A stretch of DNA of 64,000 nucleotides from Aureisphaera galaxeae (lineage in GTDB: Bacteria; Bacteroidota; Bacteroidia; Flavobacteriales; Flavobacteriaceae): contig NZ_JAQQTF010000007.1 of NCBI RefSeq assembly GCF_028561275.1, positions 62,001 to 126,000 on the forward strand. Reading direction: 5' to 3'. The translations under genes were made by a program, and so were the position numbers. Positions within the stretch are counted from its first letter, which is position 1. Each line of letters begins with the position of its first letter. The notes beneath the pieces were generated by a model. That model searched no databases, was not told where the DNA came from, and worked only from the letters and a program-made list of their open reading frames with translations. This document shows, piece after piece, positions 51,019 through 59,522 of this stretch.

Positions 51019-54000
51019 ATGAAGAAACTTCTCCTTTCCATGCTATTTCTTGTTGTTGTCTCCAATTCCTATGCTCAGGAGTATCTGGACATGATCCAGA
51101 AAGGCACGTACACCGTGCGGGAAATCCAACAAAAAGCGAAAGAATATTTCGACTTGGTGGGCACAGGGAAAGGAACAGGATTTAAACAATACAAACGCTG
51201 GGAATACGATGCCCTACGGTCGATGGATGAAAGGGGGTATCTTACATCGCCCGAAGCAATGATGGACGAATTTTATAGGGCCCGCCAACAAAACAGAGCG
51301 AATGGTTCTGGAGACTCAAGCCATTGGGAAGAATTAGGCCCAACAACATGGAACCCTACTTCCAGTTGGGGCCCGGGTGTAGGTAGGGTCACCACGTTTG
51401 CAGTAGACCCCTCCAACCGGGATCATATCATTGTAGGGTCCTCGGGAGGGGGCGTATGGAGAACAGTTGACAGTGGTTCTACATGGACCGCACTTTCAGA
51501 CAGCTTTGTGAATATGTATGTTTATTCACTAGCCATTCATCCCACAAACAAGGATGTGTATTATTGGGGTTCCGCTTCGGGAATCATTTTCGTCTCTGCC
51601 GATGCAGGATCCACTTGGAACGAGCTGGTTAATCTAGCCGGTTCGGACGTGAATAAAATCTTGATCGACCCTTCAGACCCCTCGACTGTTTTTTGCTCTA
51701 TTGAAGGCGGGGGTATATTCCGAAGTACCAATAGTGGAGCAACCTGGTCGGGAAAATTAACCAGCGAATCCACAGGGTATGATCTTGAATTTAAACCTGG
51801 CGACCCCAACACAGTATATGCCTCAGGGAATAGTTTTTATCGTTCCACCAATGGAGGGGCTTCCTTTACCAAGATATCTTCTTCGTTTAGCTCTTCTCAA
51901 ACCAAAAAGATAGGAGTTTCTGCCGATGATAGCTCGGTCGTTTACGTGGTTGAAGAGGATAACAAAAAGTTTGGAGGTCTGTTTAAATCGACCAACAGTG
52001 GAACGTCGTTTACGGAGCTAAACCATACTAGCAAAAACTACTTCGGATATAGCGATACGGCAGCCGATGACGGAAAGGGACAAGCTCCTAGAAATATGCA
52101 AATCGCAGTGAATCCTGCAAATGTAGATGAAGTTCATATAGCAGGGATTTATACGTGGCGGTCTATGGATGGAGGAGACTCGTTTTCCCTTTCTTCCTAT
52201 AAATACTCTGGATACGAAAGCAGAAATGTGGGCTATTGTCATCAGGACATTAATGCTACGGAGTTTATTGGGGATAAAATGTACCTAGGAACCGACGGGG
52301 GCATTTACGTGGTTAACAATCCAAGCGGAACCATTGACACCTCCTACTTTACCAATATGACCTTCGGCATGGGAATTCGGCAACTCTACAAGATTGGGGT
52401 TTCGCAAACCCATCCAGAAATTGTTTTGGGAGGCGCACAAGACAATGGCGTAGCGTTTTACAACACCTCGGGAAATTGGTTCGATTGGTTGGGGGCCGAC
52501 GGCATGGAGTGCTTTATAGATAAGGACAACAACAATATTTTTTATGGATCCGTTCAAAGAGGGTCTTTATATAAATCCACCGATGGTGGACAGACTCGAA
52601 CAGGTTTGGTGGAGCCTTCCGGAAGCGGAAGCTGGGTTACGCCTTTTGAGCAAGACCCAACGGATTCCGATGTCATTTATGTGGCTTTCGAAAAAGTTCA
52701 TAAATCGACCAATGGAGGAAGTTCATGGACGGCTATTTCCCAAGATTTTGGAGCCAGTTTGGATTATCTAAAAATCGCTCCTAGTGACAATGACATCATG
52801 TATGCTTCAGAAAACGGTAGTTTATATAAGACCACCAATGGAGGTGCTACCGATTGGACCGCCTTAAGCGGTTATGGGGGAACATTTATTAATGATGTGG
52901 CCATACACCCGCAAGACCCGAACCGATTGGCCATAGCTACTAACAATACGAACCGAGTATTTGTTTCCGATGATGGAGGTGCTACATGGACCGCTAAAAA
53001 ACTGAATCTACCCAGCTATAGAGTGTATGCGCTGGTTTGGGAGAATTCTTCCCATAACCGGCTCTTTGCAGGAATGGACTACGGAATTTACTATTTGGAT
53101 GACAGTATAAGCCAATGGCAGATCTTTTCGAATGATTTGCCCAACGTAAAGGTGAATGAATTGGAAATTCATGCTAGTAAAGGCGTATTGTATGCAGCCA
53201 CCTATGGTAGAGGGGTATTTCGGACCCCGCTTCCAGCCCCTGTTTGTTCTAGCAAGGCAACCTCTTTACCCTATGCGGAAAGTTTCGAAACACAAGGAAA
53301 TTTAGGTTTATGGTCGCAGGCTACGGGGGATGATGGCAACTGGACCCAACACAGTGGAGCCACACCTTCTGAAGGGACCGGGCCCAATGCCGCTAGCGAA
53401 GGATCTAGATACCTGTATTTGGAATCCTCCAACAGCGGAGTAGGTTCCAATGCCTCGGCCATTCTTGATGGCCCCTGTATTGATGCTTCCTTATTAGCCA
53501 ATTCTCAACTTACCTTCGACTACCATGCCTATGGGTCTACCGCAAGTCTTTCGGGTGCGAGTATAAAAGTGCAAGGAAGCTTGGCCGAAGGGCTGTGGTT
53601 CGATCTGTTCAGCACACCAACAACCCTAACGAGCCAGAATACTTGGATGCCCGTTTCTGTGGACTTGAGTAACTACGATCGAACCTTAAAACTTAGGGTA
53701 GTGGGGAGAACTGGAAATGGTTGGAAAAGCGATTTGGCCATAGACAATTTTAGAATTAAATCTGATTGTACGAGCTCTTTGGCTTCTCTGCCCTATTCCG
53801 AGGATTTTGAAACCCAAGGAGCACTGGGTCATTGGATACAGATCACAGGCGATGACGGCGATTGGACCCAACATACGGGAGCCACACCTTCCAATGACAC
53901 AGGTCCAAGTTCGGCAAGTGAGGGATCGCGCTACTTATATCTCGAGGCTTCCAATAGTGGAATGGGCGCCAATGCCACGGCTATTTTGGAGGGACCTTGT

Positions 54001-55107
54001 GTGGGTAGTCCCCTTTTATCTGGAGCCCGGCTTATTTTCGACTACCATGCTTTCGGAACGAGTGCCACAGGAGCAAGCATAAAAGTGCAGGGAAGTACGA
54101 CGGAAGGGGTTTGGTTCGATCTATTTGCAACGCCTTCTACCTTGATGAGTGAAGATCTTTGGATTCCCGTTTCTGTTGACCTCAGTAGTTATAATGATGA
54201 TATAAAACTTCGCTTTGTGGGGAAAACAGGCCCCGGATGGTCCAGCGATTTGGCTTTGGATAATATCAGAATACACGAAAACCCTGTTTGCGAGCTGCCC
54301 ATTCCTCTGTTGCCTCATGCCGAAAGTTTCGAAACACAGAACAATTTTGGGTTGTGGTCTCAAACTACGGGCGATGATGGCGATTGGACTCAACATACAG
54401 GGGCGACCCCAACTTCCAGTACGGGGCCGAGCGCCGCGAGTCACGGCGGTCAATATCTTTATTTGGAGTCCTCCAGTGTTTCCAATGGTGGGATAGGCTA
54501 TAACGCAACGGCCATTATAAATGGTCCCTGTGTAGAAGCTGCAATGCTTTCCGACGCCCAATTAATGTTCGATTATCATGCCTATGGATCCAGCATTTCC
54601 GATGCTAGCTTAAAAGTACAGGCGAGCACGATTCATGGTGTTTGGTTCGACCTGTATACTACACCATTTCCACTCACAAGTCAGAATGTTTGGATTTCAG
54701 CATCTGTTGATTTGAGTAATTACAATCAGGATCTAAAGCTCCGATTCGTAGGGAAAACGGGCGCTAGTTATCGAAGTGATTTAGCCATAGACAATATTGA
54801 AATTGTCCAAACGCAACAAGCCTCCGTCGCAACAACACCCATTTTGACAATTGGGGAAGGCAAATCTTTATCCGAAATAGCCGTATATCCCAATCCTACA
54901 TCGGGGATGGTGTTTATGGAATCTACTAGCTTAGAACGAATCATCAAGGCGGAGCTTTTGGATATGCAGGGACGGACCCTAAAAACCATTTTAGTAAATG
55001 ATGGAAAGGGCTCTATCGATATTTCAAGCTTTGGTAGTGCAACGTATTTGCTGAAGATATCTACTGAAAGTAATGGTGAAATTATAAAGCGCATCATAAA
55101 ACGATAG
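51019..55107 (+). CDS. Secreted multidomain beta-propeller protein 2 with T9SS type A sorting domain
   Basis: A 1362-residue paralog of the preceding protein. Signal at 1-19 (ending SYAQ). The propeller part (about 95-735) aligns closely with protein 1 (for example EYLDMIQKGTYTVREIQ against EYLEMIREGTHSVQEIQ). It then has three tandem MAM/jelly-roll-like domains starting near 742, 914 and 1087, each opening SLPY/LLPH-x-ESFETQ and containing a Gly-rich ATGDDG-WTQH segment and a C-terminal DLAIDN motif. There is no Fn3. The C-terminus has AVYPNPTSG near 1284 and ends IIKRIIKR, a type A sorting domain. The pair likely arose by tandem duplication followed by domain gain or loss. Confidence 0.88.
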   Translation: MKKLLLSMLFLVVVSNSYAQEYLDMIQKGTYTVREIQQKAKEYFDLVGTGKGTGFKQYKRWEYDALRSMDERGYLTSPEAMMDEFYRARQQNRANGSGDSSHWEELGPTTWNPTSSWGPGVGRVTTFAVDPSNRDHIIVGSSGGGVWRTVDSGSTWTALSDSFVNMYVYSLAIHPTNKDVYYWGSASGIIFVSADAGSTWNELVNLAGSDVNKILIDPSDPSTVFCSIEGGGIFRSTNSGATWSGKLTSESTGYDLEFKPGDPNTVYASGNSFYRSTNGGASFTKISSSFSSSQTKKIGVSADDSSVVYVVEEDNKKFGGLFKSTNSGTSFTELNHTSKNYFGYSDTAADDGKGQAPRNMQIAVNPANVDEVHIAGIYTWRSMDGGDSFSLSSYKYSGYESRNVGYCHQDINATEFIGDKMYLGTDGGIYVVNNPSGTIDTSYFTNMTFGMGIRQLYKIGVSQTHPEIVLGGAQDNGVAFYNTSGNWFDWLGADGMECFIDKDNNNIFYGSVQRGSLYKSTDGGQTRTGLVEPSGSGSWVTPFEQDPTDSDVIYVAFEKVHKSTNGGSSWTAISQDFGASLDYLKIAPSDNDIMYASENGSLYKTTNGGATDWTALSGYGGTFINDVAIHPQDPNRLAIATNNTNRVFVSDDGGATWTAKKLNLPSYRVYALVWENSSHNRLFAGMDYGIYYLDDSISQWQIFSNDLPNVKVNELEIHASKGVLYAATYGRGVFRTPLPAPVCSSKATSLPYAESFETQGNLGLWSQATGDDGNWTQHSGATPSEGTGPNAASEGSRYLYLESSNSGVGSNASAILDGPCIDASLLANSQLTFDYHAYGSTASLSGASIKVQGSLAEGLWFDLFSTPTTLTSQNTWMPVSVDLSNYDRTLKLRVVGRTGNGWKSDLAIDNFRIKSDCTSSLASLPYSEDFETQGALGHWIQITGDDGDWTQHTGATPSNDTGPSSASEGSRYLYLEASNSGMGANATAILEGPCVGSPLLSGARLIFDYHAFGTSATGASIKVQGSTTEGVWFDLFATPSTLMSEDLWIPVSVDLSSYNDDIKLRFVGKTGPGWSSDLALDNIRIHENPVCELPIPLLPHAESFETQNNFGLWSQTTGDDGDWTQHTGATPTSSTGPSAASHGGQYLYLESSSVSNGGIGYNATAIINGPCVEAAMLSDAQLMFDYHAYGSSISDASLKVQASTIHGVWFDLYTTPFPLTSQNVWISASVDLSNYNQDLKLRFVGKTGASYRSDLAIDNIEIVQTQQASVATTPILTIGEGKSLSEIAVYPNPTSGMVFMESTSLERIIKAELLDMQGRTLKTILVNDGKGSIDISSFGSATYLLKISTESNGEIIKRIIKR

Positions 55108-55117
55108 CAACCAAACT

Positions 55118-55148
55118 AAAAAAAGCCAGATTGACAATCTGGCTTTTT
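55118..55148. terminator. Bidirectional terminator between propeller protein 2 and the desaturase gene
   Basis: Perfect stem GCCAGATT/AATCTGGC around GAC, with seven A on the left and five T on the right; serves both convergent genes. Confidence 0.92.
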
Positions 55149-55150
55149 AA

Positions 55151-55975
55151 TTATTGTCTGTTTTTGGACTTCACATTTTTGTTGAAGGGAATGCCCAATT
55201 GTATGGCTATGCTTTCATCGTCCGTATGGTCGGCGAGGTCCACCCCATATTGGATCTTTTTGGGGTCATCGTATACAAAGGTTCCGAAGAGACGATCCCA
55301 AATGGAGAACATATTTCCGTAGTTGGTGTCTGTCCAAGGCAGCTCGAAATGATGATGGAACTTATGCATGTTTGGAGTAACGATGAGGTAACTCAAGGTT
55401 TTATCCAAGGCCATGGGCAATGAGATATTGGCATGAGTCCAATAGGTGAACAACACGCTCAAAATTCTGTAGAACAAATAGAAAGCAATGGGCATTCCTG
55501 TAATGACCACCGCAATAAGGGCAAAGGTTTCACGAATGATGAAATCAATGGGGTGGTGCCGTGTCCCTGTTGTGGCATCTACGTTCTTATCGCTATGATG
55601 TACAATGTGCAATCGCCAAAACGCCGGAATTTGATGTAAAAAATAATGCACCCCATATTGGGCAATGAGGTCTAAAATGAGGATGGCCAAAATGAGCTCT
55701 ACCCAAATAGGTGCTTCAAAAAAATGCAATAGTCCAAACTGTGAAGTGTTGAGCCAAGTGAAGATTCCCGCTGTTGCAATGCCGAACACCGCATTAATAA
55801 TCATCACGAACAACAAAAGGATTAAATTGACTTTGGCGTGCTTCCATTTCTTGTACCTCAGCTGAAAAAGGGAATAATGCCCTTCCAGTATCCAAAAGAA
55901 GCCCAAGACTAAAAATACCCATCCGGCTTTCATCCAGATGGGCATGGTTTCAAAAAAGTTCAGGAATTCCTGCAT
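55151..55975 (-). CDS. Sterol desaturase / fatty acid hydroxylase family protein
   Basis: A 274-residue membrane protein with about four to five helices and the His-rich di-iron motifs of the FA_hydroxylase superfamily: HYFLHQ near 105-110, HIVHHSD near 118-124, and HKFHHH near 207-212. Such enzymes hydroxylate or desaturate lipids; members in flavobacteria may act on ceramides, sterol-like or carotenoid substrates. No sterol pathway is visible. It ends the rnpA-to-desaturase gene run, five bases after the S41 gene. Confidence 0.87.
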   Translation of the reverse strand: MQEFLNFFETMPIWMKAGWVFLVLGFFWILEGHYSLFQLRYKKWKHAKVNLILLLFVMIINAVFGIATAGIFTWLNTSQFGLLHFFEAPIWVELILAILILDLIAQYGVHYFLHQIPAFWRLHIVHHSDKNVDATTGTRHHPIDFIIRETFALIAVVITGMPIAFYLFYRILSVLFTYWTHANISLPMALDKTLSYLIVTPNMHKFHHHFELPWTDTNYGNMFSIWDRLFGTFVYDDPKKIQYGVDLADHTDDESIAIQLGIPFNKNVKSKNRQ

Positions 55976-55979
55976 ATTA

Positions 55980-57602
55980 TTATTTCAATATCTTATCGTA
56001 TCGATTGGAGTTATTCAATATGGAAATGGCCTCCAAAATTTCAGGATTGTTCTCTACCTGATAATCATACAATCCTTCTCTATAAAAATAGCGTTTTAAA
56101 ATTTCATCGGATAACAAAGACTTGATTTCGGCTTTTTTGCTCACCAAATCCTTTTCCTTAGCACGATCTATAGATTCCATCAAGGCATTGTAACTTGATT
56201 GAATATCCTCTTTCAACTCATCATCTTCGGCGCGACGCAATGCCTCCGCAAATTTCTTTTCGGATTCGGTTTCATACTCAAATCCATTCTTTCTTAGGTA
56301 TTGAATAAAATCTTGAAAAACGGCATCGTCGATAGCGAATCCTTTCCAATCGGTCATTGGGTTCTTATAATAGTACTGCGTGGCATAATCGAAAATAGCA
56401 TTGTCTTTGAGCAGTGCAGTCGTTATTGGGCTGAACTTGGCGGATTCTAACTCCACATCGGGTAAAATTCCACCACCATCATAGACGGTGCGACCGCCTT
56501 TGGTTTTGAATTTGTTGTATTCTTTAGGGTCCAAACGGATGGGATCTCCATTTTCATCACGGTTCCAATAATCTAAGGCTTGGATACAACGACCACTTGG
56601 GGTGTAGTACCTAGATATGGTCACTTTCAACTGGGTTCCATAGGCCAATTTCTTGGGCCTTTGTACCAGTCCTTTTCCGAAGCTTCTCGCTCCTACCACC
56701 ACGGCACGGTCTAAATCCTGAAGACCACCCGATACGATTTCGCTGGCCGAAGCCGAACGCCCGTTTACCAAAACTACTAGGGGAATCTCGGTATCGATAG
56801 GCTCGTTACGTGTCTTATAGGTCTTGTTATATTTTTCAATAACAGATTTTGTAGTGGTAATGGTCTCCCCTTTGGGAACAAACAGATTTACCACATTAAT
56901 AGCTTCATTGAGTAATCCTCCAGGATTGCCTCGAAGGTCCAAGATGATCTTTTGGGCACCGCCCAGCTTCAATTCTTCCAAAGCTGCTTTGGTTTCTACT
57001 GTAGTCCTACGGTTGAATTTTCGCAATACGATGTAGCCAATATCACCTTCGATCATTTTGTAATAGGGCACCGCTTTTACGTCTACCTTTTCACGGGTTA
57101 GGGTAGTGGTTTCCATTTTTCCTTGCCTTCTGTAAGTTAAATCTACAGTGCTACCGGCAGATCCCTTCAATAAGTCGCCAGCATCATCTTCGAAATCGGC
57201 CAAGTTGATATCTCCAATTTTTACGATCTCGTCTCCCGCCTTCAGTCCTGCTTTATCCGCTGGATAGTCTTGGAAAGGTTCCGTGATCACGATTTTATCC
57301 TTAAATGTGCGCACGGAGGCTCCAATCCCGGTGTAGGTTCCCGAATTCTTAATACGGGCATCCTCTACCGCTTGTTCGTTCCAATACACGGTGTAGGGAT
57401 CTAAATCTTCCAACATTCCCTTAATGGCATTGTCCATTAAGGTAGCCGGGGTGTTTTCATCCACATAATTCATGTTGAGCTCCTTATAGAGCGTGGTGAA
57501 AATTTCTATCTGTTTGGCGATTTCAAAAAAATCGCTACGAAAACTGGAGGAGGTAATAAGCAGCCCGATAGCAAGGATCGGTATTAAGATTCTTCGCTTC
57601 AT
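55980..57602 (-). CDS. S41 family C-terminal processing peptidase (Ctp/Prc-like)
   Basis: A 540-residue periplasmic protease. An N-terminal helix (3-19) serves as signal or anchor; a PDZ domain spans about 92-165 (GIGASVRTF, PADKAGLKAGDEIVKIGD). The S41 domain follows, with GRSASASEI at 281-289 holding the catalytic Ser and Lys310 in FGKGLVQ. A C-terminal helical extension (about 430-540) is usual in Bacteroidota. It trims C-termini of periplasmic proteins. Ten bases after the upstream lipoprotein gene. The rnpA-S41 linkage is common in flavobacteria. Confidence 0.94.
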   Translation of the reverse strand: MKRRILIPILAIGLLITSSSFRSDFFEIAKQIEIFTTLYKELNMNYVDENTPATLMDNAIKGMLEDLDPYTVYWNEQAVEDARIKNSGTYTGIGASVRTFKDKIVITEPFQDYPADKAGLKAGDEIVKIGDINLADFEDDAGDLLKGSAGSTVDLTYRRQGKMETTTLTREKVDVKAVPYYKMIEGDIGYIVLRKFNRRTTVETKAALEELKLGGAQKIILDLRGNPGGLLNEAINVVNLFVPKGETITTTKSVIEKYNKTYKTRNEPIDTEIPLVVLVNGRSASASEIVSGGLQDLDRAVVVGARSFGKGLVQRPKKLAYGTQLKVTISRYYTPSGRCIQALDYWNRDENGDPIRLDPKEYNKFKTKGGRTVYDGGGILPDVELESAKFSPITTALLKDNAIFDYATQYYYKNPMTDWKGFAIDDAVFQDFIQYLRKNGFEYETESEKKFAEALRRAEDDELKEDIQSSYNALMESIDRAKEKDLVSKKAEIKSLLSDEILKRYFYREGLYDYQVENNPEILEAISILNNSNRYDKILK

Positions 57603-57612
57603 AATCCATATT

Positions 57613-58170
57613 TTAATTCCAAAATTCTATTAAATCGTCTATATCTTCTGTGTCGTTCAGTATTTTGATGTTTTCCCATTGAAATTGGCCATTGACAGTA
57701 GCGAACACGCGGTAATATCCGGGAGTTAAGCCTTTCAAATTTATCGACACATTTGTTTGATCTATATCATTAACCGTAATCACCGAACCCGTTGTTATTT
57801 CAGATTGCGCATATGTGCCCGAGTTGTAAATAGTGGAAAAATCCTCGCCTTGATGAATTTTTTCCTCTTCAGCAGGAACCAACCAAACATCGGAAATGAC
57901 GCCTAGGGCATTGATGTTGATCACCGACCTCGTAAGTGTGGGGAAAACGGTAAGCGTTTGCCCATCCACAAAAACGTTCGGATTTCCCAGAACGAAGAAT
58001 TCTTGATCGGGAATTTCTCGAGCACGAACTCCAGTAACCAACGAAAGTGATTCCACTTCCGTTATCATTGGGCCATCATCTTCTTGCATAGCGGTGTTGC
58101 TATTATCGTCGTCGTTTTTACAACCCACAAAAAGGAACAACGCGCAAAGTAGCAGGTAAAGGGTTCTCAT
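57613..58170 (-). CDS. Small lipoprotein, unknown function
   Basis: A 185-residue predicted lipoprotein from the ATG at 58170 (MRTLYLLLCALFLFVGC, lipobox at about 13-17; a Lys-Asn-Asp-Asp tail after the Cys). The earlier frame start is rejected because the signal would be internal. The mature part is beta-rich with two Ile/Val strands (TRSVININALGVISDVWLVP and SINLKGLTPGYYRVFATV, given in parts), perhaps an Ig- or Fn3-like fold. Not recognised. It sits between DUF4349 and S41. Confidence 0.7.
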   Translation of the reverse strand: MRTLYLLLCALFLFVGCKNDDDNSNTAMQEDDGPMITEVESLSLVTGVRAREIPDQEFFVLGNPNVFVDGQTLTVFPTLTRSVININALGVISDVWLVPAEEEKIHQGEDFSTIYNSGTYAQSEITTGSVITVNDIDQTNVSINLKGLTPGYYRVFATVNGQFQWENIKILNDTEDIDDLIEFWN

Positions 58171-58236
58171 ATTCGGATTCGATTTAGAGGACCCAAAAGA
58201 TAAAGAGCTTTTGGCGGATAAGATGGTAAGCATCTG

Positions 58237-59097
58237 TTAATTTTTGGCCTTCCTTCTTTTGAGGTATCGCCTAAGGATAAAGAACAAAATGCCGAAAATT
58301 AAAAACAGAGGCCATAGGTATAGAATCCCCAAAAAGAACACGGAGATTCCGTCCCATCCTCCTTTAAGGGCATTCACCATTTTCTGACCATAGGAAACGG
58401 TAACCCCAGTTTTTGCAGTGACCTTATAAAAGTGAATGGTTACGGTACTTAGGGATACTCGGTTTTTGAGATATTCCAAACGACCTTGCTTGGCTTCTAT
58501 CTCTTCGCGGATGTTAGATAGTTCACGTTCTATCTCCAACATTTCCTCGACGTTTTTGGCTTTTTTCAGGAGCTCCAAATACCGGTTTTCAAGCTCTTTT
58601 TTGGCCTTTAATCTGGCTTTCAGATCTACAAATTCTTCCGAAACGTCCTTTTGGCTTATGTCCCTGCGATCGAAATATTCGACCCCTTCAGAAACCCCGT
58701 CTACGAAGGCATCAAAATTTTCGGAAGGCACCCGTACGGTTACATTTTGGTACAATTTGTTGTAACTCTTGCCAGAATTGTCATTTTGTACCAGGCCTTC
58801 GTGCTGGCGCACCAAATCCTGAATCTTCCCCTGGGTAGCCTCCAGGTCCTTGGTTTCGAATTCCAACTGGGCTGTTTTAATGATTTTTTGTTGGGCGGCT
58901 TCGGTTTGTTCTCCTGCAATTACTTTACCAACCTTATCATATTCCACATCATCATAGGAAGATTTGTTAGATTCGATAACGCTGAAGGTCATGCCGTCGG
59001 CAAAGGCTTCGTCTCCAGGTGATTCAGCTACAATACCTTGATTGTCAGAGCAGGCCACAATGGTGAGGCCTACAAAAAGCAAACTAAAAAATTTCAT
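58237..59097 (-). CDS. DUF4349 family lipoprotein
   Basis: A 286-residue protein with a signal and lipobox VACS at about 13-17, a helical coiled-coil middle (EELLKKAKNVEEMLEIERELSNIREEIE near 170-200, in part) and a C-terminal membrane helix at about 247-270 followed by RRYLKRRKAKN. This is the DUF4349 family of Bacteroidota and Gram-positives; its role is unknown, perhaps envelope-related. Its ATG overlaps the rnpA stop by one base (TAATG). Confidence 0.85.
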   Translation of the reverse strand: MKFFSLLFVGLTIVACSDNQGIVAESPGDEAFADGMTFSVIESNKSSYDDVEYDKVGKVIAGEQTEAAQQKIIKTAQLEFETKDLEATQGKIQDLVRQHEGLVQNDNSGKSYNKLYQNVTVRVPSENFDAFVDGVSEGVEYFDRRDISQKDVSEEFVDLKARLKAKKELENRYLELLKKAKNVEEMLEIERELSNIREEIEAKQGRLEYLKNRVSLSTVTIHFYKVTAKTGVTVSYGQKMVNALKGGWDGISVFFLGILYLWPLFLIFGILFFILRRYLKRRKAKN

Positions 59098-59450
59098 TAC
59101 GTAATGTTTTTTAGCAGTGCCTTAATGGAGGAGGAGATTTTAGCATACTGCGGTTTATCTTTACTAATATACATAAAGAGTAGTGCAAACTTCTTGCCGT
59201 TTATGCTTTCTATAACACTTTTTTCCAGGCGATAAGCTTCCCGAAGTTGTCTTTTGATCCTATTTCTGGAGATGGCCAATTTAAAATTCCGTTTGGGAAC
59301 AGCGAAGGTAGCTTGATGGTTTTCGGCGCCTTCTTGCTCTAAATAGATAAGTTTTATAGGAAATTTTTTGATCGATTTTCCTTCGGAAAACAACCGGTCT
59401 ATGGTCTTTCTCGATTTTAGTTTCTCCTGTTTTGGGAATTTTTGGCTCAC
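59097..59450 (-). CDS. rnpA: Ribonuclease P protein component
   Basis: A 117-residue basic protein, RNase P C5-type, which helps the catalytic RNA cut 5' leaders of tRNAs. The RNR motif ISRNRIKRQLREAYR is at about 59-73. The start codon is GTG (complement at 59448-59450), giving MSQKFPKQEKLKS. rpmH, which precedes rnpA in many bacteria, is not in the next upstream gap, where a terminator of the neighbouring run lies instead. Confidence 0.94.
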   Translation of the reverse strand: MSQKFPKQEKLKSRKTIDRLFSEGKSIKKFPIKLIYLEQEGAENHQATFAVPKRNFKLAISRNRIKRQLREAYRLEKSVIESINGKKFALLFMYISKDKPQYAKISSSIKALLKNIT

Positions 59451-59465
59451 GGGGTAAAGATAGAA

Positions 59466-59502
59466 ATAAAAAAACCTCGCTAAGGGAAAGCCTAGCGAGG
59501 TT
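59466..59502 (-). terminator. Terminator after the M1 peptidase gene
   Basis: Stem AACCTCGCTA (59473-59482) and TAGCGAGGTT (59493-59502), loop AGGGAAAGCC; on the minus strand the stem is followed by seven T. It ends the MBL-S8-M1 run that stops at 59523 and separates it from rnpA. Confidence 0.9.
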
Positions 59503-59522
59503 CTATATTTTGAAAAACGAAA

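Noticed and set aside
46056-55107. Possible recent transposon carrying the two propeller genes
   Set aside because: No transposase, integrase, terminal inverted repeats or target duplications were seen; tandem duplication explains the pair.
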